This document shows, piece by piece, positions 58,617 to 64,000 of a stretch of DNA of 64,000 nt; positions within the stretch are counted from its first letter, which is position 1, and each line of letters opens with the position of its first letter. Position numbers and translations under genes: made by a program. The stretch comes from Adiantum capillus-veneris (taxonomy: Eukaryota > Streptophyta > Polypodiopsida > Polypodiales > Pteridaceae). Where the stretch lies: the NCBI GenBank assembly GCA_014529385.2, contig CM043962.1, positions 129,332,074 through 129,396,073 of the forward strand, written 5' to 3'. Under the pieces are notes generated by a model, which saw only the letters and a list, made by a program, of their open reading frames with translations, had not been told where the DNA came from and did not search any database.

Positions 58617-58920
58617 GTCACAAACTCATACGCCCAAACTTGCAGATGTTGACTAAGAGGACACTTGGGGGTTAGGGTTTTAAAACCTAACCCCAAATAA
58701 CTTGCAAATTATGGCCAAGTGGCCGAAAGGGGGTTAAGGTTAAAAACATGACCCTACCATCTTACCAAAACCCGGCCGAGGGGGCCGAGGGGACTAGACC
58801 CTTCAAGCCACAAAATTGCGTAGAACGACTGGCCCGCGTTTTGCGGAAACTGAGGATGGTATGGCAACGCTGTACAGACAGCCCTCAGGGCGCAAGATTT
58901 TGGCTAGATGCTTTTAGAAG
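58617..58920 (+). repeat. possible LTR fragment with telomere-like inverted repeat
   Basis: Begins TGTCACAAACTCATACG, close to the LTR start of G6. At 58665-58696 an imperfect inverted repeat joins TTGGGGGTTAGGGTTTT to AAAACCTAACCCCAA. It has no clear right end and merges with G8's protease. Confidence 0.45.
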
Positions 58921-61080
58921 CACTGAATATATAGACGCAGCTTTCCAATAATGGGAGTAACACACTCTGAGTAGCCAAGACATGCCAACCCTGCCTCTGC
59001 CGTGTACCCCAGCTGCATAGCTAACTCTGGTGAGATAAAGTTTGCTTTGGCACCTAGATCAAAGAAGATGAGTGCCGTCTGATCGCTAACTTTACCCCAT
59101 GCTCTGCATAACTCGCTGGCATCTGTACCGGGCATGTCACCCACCATATCTAGCACCAAACCTGCCGTGGGTTCAAGCTTCTTGCCTTTCTGGTCCTCTT
59201 TATCATTTGAGTCAGCTGATCTTTTCCTTTGGGGACAATTTGTAGCAAAGTGACCAGGTTGCTCACATATAAAGCATTTGTTTTCAACCATTAAGACCTT
59301 CTTTTCCTCGAGCGACTTACACACAAAAGGCTTCCTTTTCTGTTTCTTTGCATGCGCTCCAGAAGTCCCGCTAAATCTTTATCTTTGTTGGCCTTTTCTG
59401 ACCCCTGTGACGCTTCAGGAGCCGTTTTCACAAAGGGCTTCTTCGCTGAATTTTTCTTATGCTACCCTCCTTTCTCGTTGCTCGGAAAGCCACTGTCCTC
59501 TCCTTTCAACAAGGCAAGACCAGTGTTAGCAACTTCCATGAGTTGGGTGAGGGTAGCTACTCTGTTCTTGGTACAGTAGTCCCAAAGCCCTTTAGGCAGC
59601 CCAAACAGTACTTCTCTATCTGCTCTGTCAATGGCACAAATCTGTAGGAGGTTACTGAGAGTAACGCTTTACAAAACCTCCGATTGTACTCCAGCAAGCT
59701 CTTGCATGCAGCCAAAGTAAGCTGGTACCAATCTGTCATGACGTTGGCTTCAAATTCATTTGACAACCAAGCAGATACAAACATTTGCTTGAAGTAGACC
59801 CAAGTGGCGGGTGCCTGTCCTTGCATTAACAATGTCGTCCACCATGTAAGCGCATTGTCCTTCCAAAAAAGTGGCAGCTTTCCTGACCTTAGAGGCCTCT
59901 GTAAAATTCCCTCCTGCATAAGCTGTATCAAACTGTTGGAGGAAGGTAAGAGCCTTTGCCTTATCCTCGAAGCTGCTGAAAGTGCTAAACTTTACAGTTG
60001 CACTGCCTTCTTTGTAAGCTTTCGGCTTTTCCAGTGCCCCCAAATTGTCATAAGGAATGGTCTACAACATGGGCACTGTAGTAGGGATCATCGGCACGTC
60101 TTGGCCATTGACATTTAGTGTCATAGGTGCCATATCCGGTTGCTGTCCAGAAAAACCAACCATGCCAAAATTACCCTGTGGCACTCTAAACTGGCCTTGG
60201 TTGCTCTGAAAACCTTGTTGCATGCCGATGCTACCATACATGGGGTTTGGCATCATGCCTTGCATACCCCCAAACACTGTTCCTGGCATGTACGGCTGGC
60301 TTCTAGGCGCATAACCAGCCATACTTTAGAACACAGATCCACCCCCAAAATACCCAGGATGTACCATGGGTGGTGGAAAAACTGGATGCATTGCCTGGTA
60401 ACCAGTTCCCTGTCCATTAAAGACAGCATGCGGCCTTTGAAAGGTGGCAGGCTGAACTGGCATAGCCTGTAAAACAAGCGTTCTAACCACCTGTTCAAGG
60501 GCGGGAGGAACCTACTTTGGAGTCCCTGACTCCGCAACATGGGAGTGCTCCCTATCCTGTTGGGGCGCATGAAGTACTTGGGCTTGAGCCTCACCAAGCT
60601 CTGTTCGCGGTGTAGGTTGCCTATTTTGTTGTGGCACTGGTGGCGCTTGCAAGAACTCCATCAACCTTGGGTTCTACACTAGTTGTGAAAACACATTCAC
60701 CGCGGCATCTAACTGAGTCCTGAACGCATCATCCTCAAGTTGCCTAGTCATAAAGCCCTATAGTGGAGGAACATTCACATCAACAAGAGGTACAGACAAT
60801 CGTGGCCGTGAACTCTCGCCAATCTCGAACACCATAGGAATTTCTTGTCTGTCCTTCGAAGAGGAACCCTCTTCCATAATACCTTTCTCTTTGTCGGCCA
60901 TAGTGTAATCCCGCGTTTCTATACTCTATGTCTTTACCCAAAACAACAGAGGCTCACTTCTTGAGGAAAAAGTGATTTATGTCCCGGCAACAGAACCTTG
61001 AAACCAGCCTGTGGAGCGGTAGGCTTTAGCTTTCACCCAAAATTCTTTACTTTAGACACACACACGGAGCACTTTGGAAA
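58921..61080 (-). pseudogene. Ty3/gypsy G8: leader, Gag and protease
   Basis: Same family as G2. Gag starts near 60901 (MADKEKGIMEEGSSSK). It has the Gly/Met-rich region (YQAMHPVFPPPMVHPGYFGG, GMQQGFQSNQGQFRVPQGNF), the capsid ([20 protein letters not shown]), the CCHC knuckle CFICEQPGHFATNC (about 59235-59275) and the protease-like [20 protein letters not shown] (about 59020-59080). It stops near 58921, before reverse transcriptase. Several stops and frameshifts are present. The leader holds the conserved hairpin (60955-60974). Its 5' LTR is not seen; G10 begins there. Confidence 0.82.
60955..60974 (-). other. leader hairpin of G8
   Basis: Stem CACTTTTT / AAGAAGTG with a 4-base loop; the same position relative to Gag as in G2. 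Confidence 0.6.
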
Positions 61081-61126
61081 GGTAACCTACGACGGGAATT
61101 AACACTTAAGCACACACTATCACGAT

Positions 61127-61533
61127 TGTGACTATATTAACAGTATTACATCTACTCCTAGTTGCAGATACGGGAAGTGCCTACGCTTGGATGGTCACAC
61201 CCCTTCGCCCAAAAGACGTGCCTCACCGCCAAAAGCCACACTCCTTCAACGACTGGTCACACCCCTTCGCTCTATGGCTGCGACTCTTCGCCCAATGGTT
61301 GCAGCTCTTCGCCGAAAGGATGTGTCTTTACGTCTAAAGTCATGTCTCTTCACCAGGAGACATGTCTTTTCATTTGTGTCTCTTCGTCTCCTATATAAGG
61401 AGCCCTTGTATCACACATTCAATCAATCAACACAGAGTCTTCTAAGTCTTGTTTCTAAGTTCAATTCAAGTTTCTTAAGTCTTAATCATGAGTTTAAGTA
61501 CTTAATTAAGGATTAGTACCTAGAATCCTTACA
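61127..61533 (+). repeat. 5' LTR of Ty3/gypsy G10 (left end approximate)
   Basis: Ends AGAATCCTTACA at 61533, followed by a primer site. A TATA-like CTATATAAGG lies at 61391. Internal CTTCGCC-containing units repeat several times between 61190 and 61320. The left end TGTGACTATATTAAC is the best TG candidate. Confidence 0.65.
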
Positions 61534-61534
61534 G

Positions 61535-61545
61535 TGGTATCAAAG
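61535..61545 (+). promoter_or_regulatory. primer-binding site of G10 (diverged)
   Basis: TGGTATCAAAG, one base off the initiator tRNA-Met consensus over 11 bases. Confidence 0.75.
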
Positions 61546-62465
61546 TAAAATCTTTTTCCCGGGCCTTTGGACTTGGCATCTACCTAGCCTCGCCGTTGCA
61601 AACCCTACCCACAACCCTCACCTAGTGTGTTGTATGGCCGCAAAGGAAAGATGGTGTACTTCTACTACATGTATGAGGTAACTTAAATTTATTATGTTTC
61701 AATTCTATACATAATGGACAGCAGTATAAATGTGTGTGTGCGGACGTACCCTTAATGAGGAGGTTCGAGTGGAAGCCCCTTCAGTTCCGGGAGTTTCGCA
61801 CCCCTTCACGCGAAAAGGCACTGACCTTGCAAGCAACCACACCTTCTCTTTGCCCGCACCCCTTCACCAGGAGTCACCCCTCTTCCCCAGCGCTGGCTGC
61901 TGAAAGTGCTTTTACGCGCAAATTATGCCTCTTAGCACTGCTGGCTGTTGAAAATTTTGAAACGCTGGGCTAAATTTTTGCAACGCTGCTAGCTGCTTGC
62001 CCCTTGCGCACCCCTTTCCTCTCGGGTAGGCAGAAAACACTCGGCTGATTAGGCTGAAAACGTTGGACTCATTACATTGAATTTCTGAAACGCTGGCTGG
62101 GCTGCAACCTTTCGCTAGTTATTTCTTTACGCACAACAACCATCAGAGTATATTATTAATGCTATACAATAGACTCAATTTTAATCACTTAAACTGGCCG
62201 ACCAGCCCCAAATTTTTAAACCCATGTGAAAACACCCAATTTTTAAAAAAAACCCATGTGAACTCACTCACTTGATCATATAAACCCCCAGATAAACTGA
62301 CTTTAAAAATAACACTTTGCACCCAAAGTGGTAGATCATTCGAGATTATCACCTGACCCCAGAGCCGGAACCCATTCTAAACATAATTTCCGTTCTCGGA
62401 GCACCCAAAACTTGTCCCCGAACCAAAACTTGCATCTGTTCGAGAGTTCCCTTTGAGGCGTAACC
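61546..62465 (+). other. leader of G10 (about 920 bp)
   Basis: No gag-like frame. It holds repeated phrases (GCTGGCTGCTGAAA, GCTGAAAACGTTGG) similar in style to solo LTR S1. Confidence 0.45.
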
Positions 62466-63576
62466 ATGCCGAATTCTCAGAACGGAGGTGGTCAATCTAA
62501 TGACGCCCTTACTCTTATCAAGGAGCAGATGGCCACACTTTCCACAAGCCTCGCATCACTTCACACTCGCTTGGATCAGATGCAGACGCACAACACTTCT
62601 CGAAATCCTCCTGCTGCTTCTCGGACTACACATGCAGCATCTTCCACACATTCTTCCGAAGCTTCAATGGACAAAGCAAATGAACCAGATTCAATTGAGG
62701 ATGTAGACAATCACGAACTTCAACTACTTTACAAAATTTTTAATGCTGCAGAGAAGAAGAAGCTTGATGTTAAACTGCCGGAACCATACAATGGTCGCCG
62801 TGACAAGCACGTGCTGGACCAATGGCTATTCAAAATGGAGGTCTACTTATTCAACACGGACTTAGTCGAGAGTAAAAAAGTTACACTTGCTAGTTCTCTG
62901 CTCAAGCACACAGCATTTCTTTGGTGGCAACGACGGGTTGCTGATGGTAAACACACACCTTCTTGGGATAAATTCTAGCGTGCTATTCGCACGGCGTTCG
63001 AACCTACCAATGCGGATTTTCATGCCCAATCCTCTCTTCTCCGCTTGAGCCAAATAGGTTCCTTGGCCGCATACATCACAGAGTTCCAAAGGCTAACTCT
63101 GGAGATAGAGACCCTTAGTCCCTCTGATAAACTTCAAAGCTTTATCAACGGACTCGAACCCAACCTGAAGGACGATGTGCATAAATACAACCCTGTCACC
63201 TTGGATGCTACAATTGCCTATGTGGAGCGTCTTGGCGATAATCGACACCCTGCACGGAATTTTCTCCCTAGTGACAGATCTTCAACTAGCGCTTGCTTTT
63301 CACAGCGCGATGGCAGAGACAGCTATAGCCAAAGTCAGCAGCATCAGTCTTAGTTCAAACAGCAAGCCACATCACCTTATTCAGCTTCAAGGTTCTATTC
63401 TCAAGATCGACAATCTCAAAGCATCTTCTTCAAATGTTCCTCCACTTGATCGTGGTAAAGAACGTGATTTTTCTCAAAATCGGCATTCCAATACTCAGCA
63501 AGGCTCTTCGTCAAATGCATCTTCGACTTCAAAGAAGGAAGGATTATGTACAATTTGCGGTGGTAACCATAGATAG
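62466..63576 (+). pseudogene. G10 Gag
   Basis: Starts at 62466 (MPNSQNGGGQSNDALT). A Retrotrans_gag domain follows: KLPEPYNGRRDKHVLDQWLF, LLKHTAFLWWQRRV, TPSWDKF, then SLAAYITEFQRLTLEIETLS and FINGLEPNLKDDV. TAG at 62976-62978 and at 63351-63353 sit where Gln fits. A one-base shift near 63425 moves the frame; the zinc knuckle (CTICGGNHR, then stops, then QCP) at 63547-63585 is broken by adjacent TAG and TAA (63574-63579). It is a different gypsy lineage from G1-G8. Confidence 0.85.
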
Positions 63577-63579
63577 TAA

Positions 63580-64000
63580 CAATGTCCAAAGAGACCAAAT
63601 CCGTCTAATTTGAAAAGAAATTCCAACACGGAAACATCATCGGATTCTGAACAACCAGATTCTGCTAAAGATAAAGGAAAATCTGTGGTCAATACAATTC
63701 TTGTCTCAGAGGATACGACTATTCTTATGAAACATGCTCAGTGCAATTCTTCAGTTTTGGAACCTATTTCAAAGCAAGTTTTGAGCCTTCTTGGAACTAT
63801 CAATGGTCGCTCCATCAACATTTTGATGGACAGCGGATGCTCTAATAATTTCATTAGCGCTCAGATAGTTCAACAGCTTGGTTTGCCAACTCAGAAGACA
63901 TCTCACTTATATGATGCGGAATTAGCAGATGGATCAATTTTGACTTGTGATCAGACAGTTCAACAGTTGCAGTTTGAAATTCAAACGTATACAGATCAAT
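63580..64000 (+). CDS. G10 aspartic protease, open to right edge
   Basis: The frame from CAA 63580 is open for 140 codons to the window edge. It has the gypsy protease site ILMDSGCSNNFISAQIVQQL (about 63819-63878) and LADGS downstream. The polymerase presumably follows outside the window. Confidence 0.85.

Noticed and set aside
1-64000. CRISPR arrays, bacterial operons, rRNA or tRNA genes
   Set aside because: No spaced palindromic repeat arrays or RNA gene signatures were seen; the spliced gene and elements are eukaryotic. The tRNA-like strings are primer-binding sites.

Overview
The window looks like nuclear DNA of a land plant with a large, repeat-packed genome. Evidence: LTR retrotransposons whose primer-binding sites match initiator tRNA-Met (TGGTATCAGAGC), plant telo-box motifs (AAACCCTAA) inside LTRs, a plant L1-type LINE, and a conserved eukaryotic gene with short GT-AG introns. 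A fern or other non-seed plant is my guess from the style of the elements; I cannot prove the species.

The only host gene recognised is MAK16 (60S ribosome biogenesis, nucleolar), on the minus strand. Five coding exons lie at 57237-58206 and the last two at 8864-9131. The reading phase matches exactly across the gap (codon split G|GT), so the exons appear to flank one intron of 48,105 bp, while the five other introns in view are 80-142 bp. Exon(s) for roughly the first 57 residues were not found and probably lie beyond 64000.

Layout. 1-2367: 5' half of a Ty1/copia element (minus), with an open gag-protease-integrase frame leaving the left edge. 2368-8863: old copia remnants and unassigned sequence downstream of MAK16. 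9132-57236: the giant intron. It holds a three-copy ~290-bp tandem repeat (9.7-10.6 kb); microsatellites; copia C2 (12813-16573, plus), abruptly joined to a Ty3/gypsy chromovirus G1 (16576-19668, minus), which sits inside gypsy G2 (to ~22.8 kb, minus); a broken L1 LINE-B (23.3-24.6 kb); gypsy G6 (25016-35763, plus) carrying nested gypsy G3 (26035-33813), which itself carries a hAT-like MITE and a solo LTR; and gypsy G4 (36207-55259, plus) carrying a full-length L1 LINE-A, a second solo LTR and a full-length LINE of another type, LINE-C. G4 is flanked by near-identical 5-bp target duplications. A minus-strand LTR (G9) follows. 58.6-64 kb: upstream MAK16 intron with gypsy G8 (minus) and gypsy G10 (plus), whose open protease frame leaves the right edge.

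No element looks fully intact. Many frames are long and stopped only by nonsense codons; where a related copy can be compared, most stops are CAG/CAA (Gln) changed to TAG/TAA, as expected if methylated cytosines have decayed to T.
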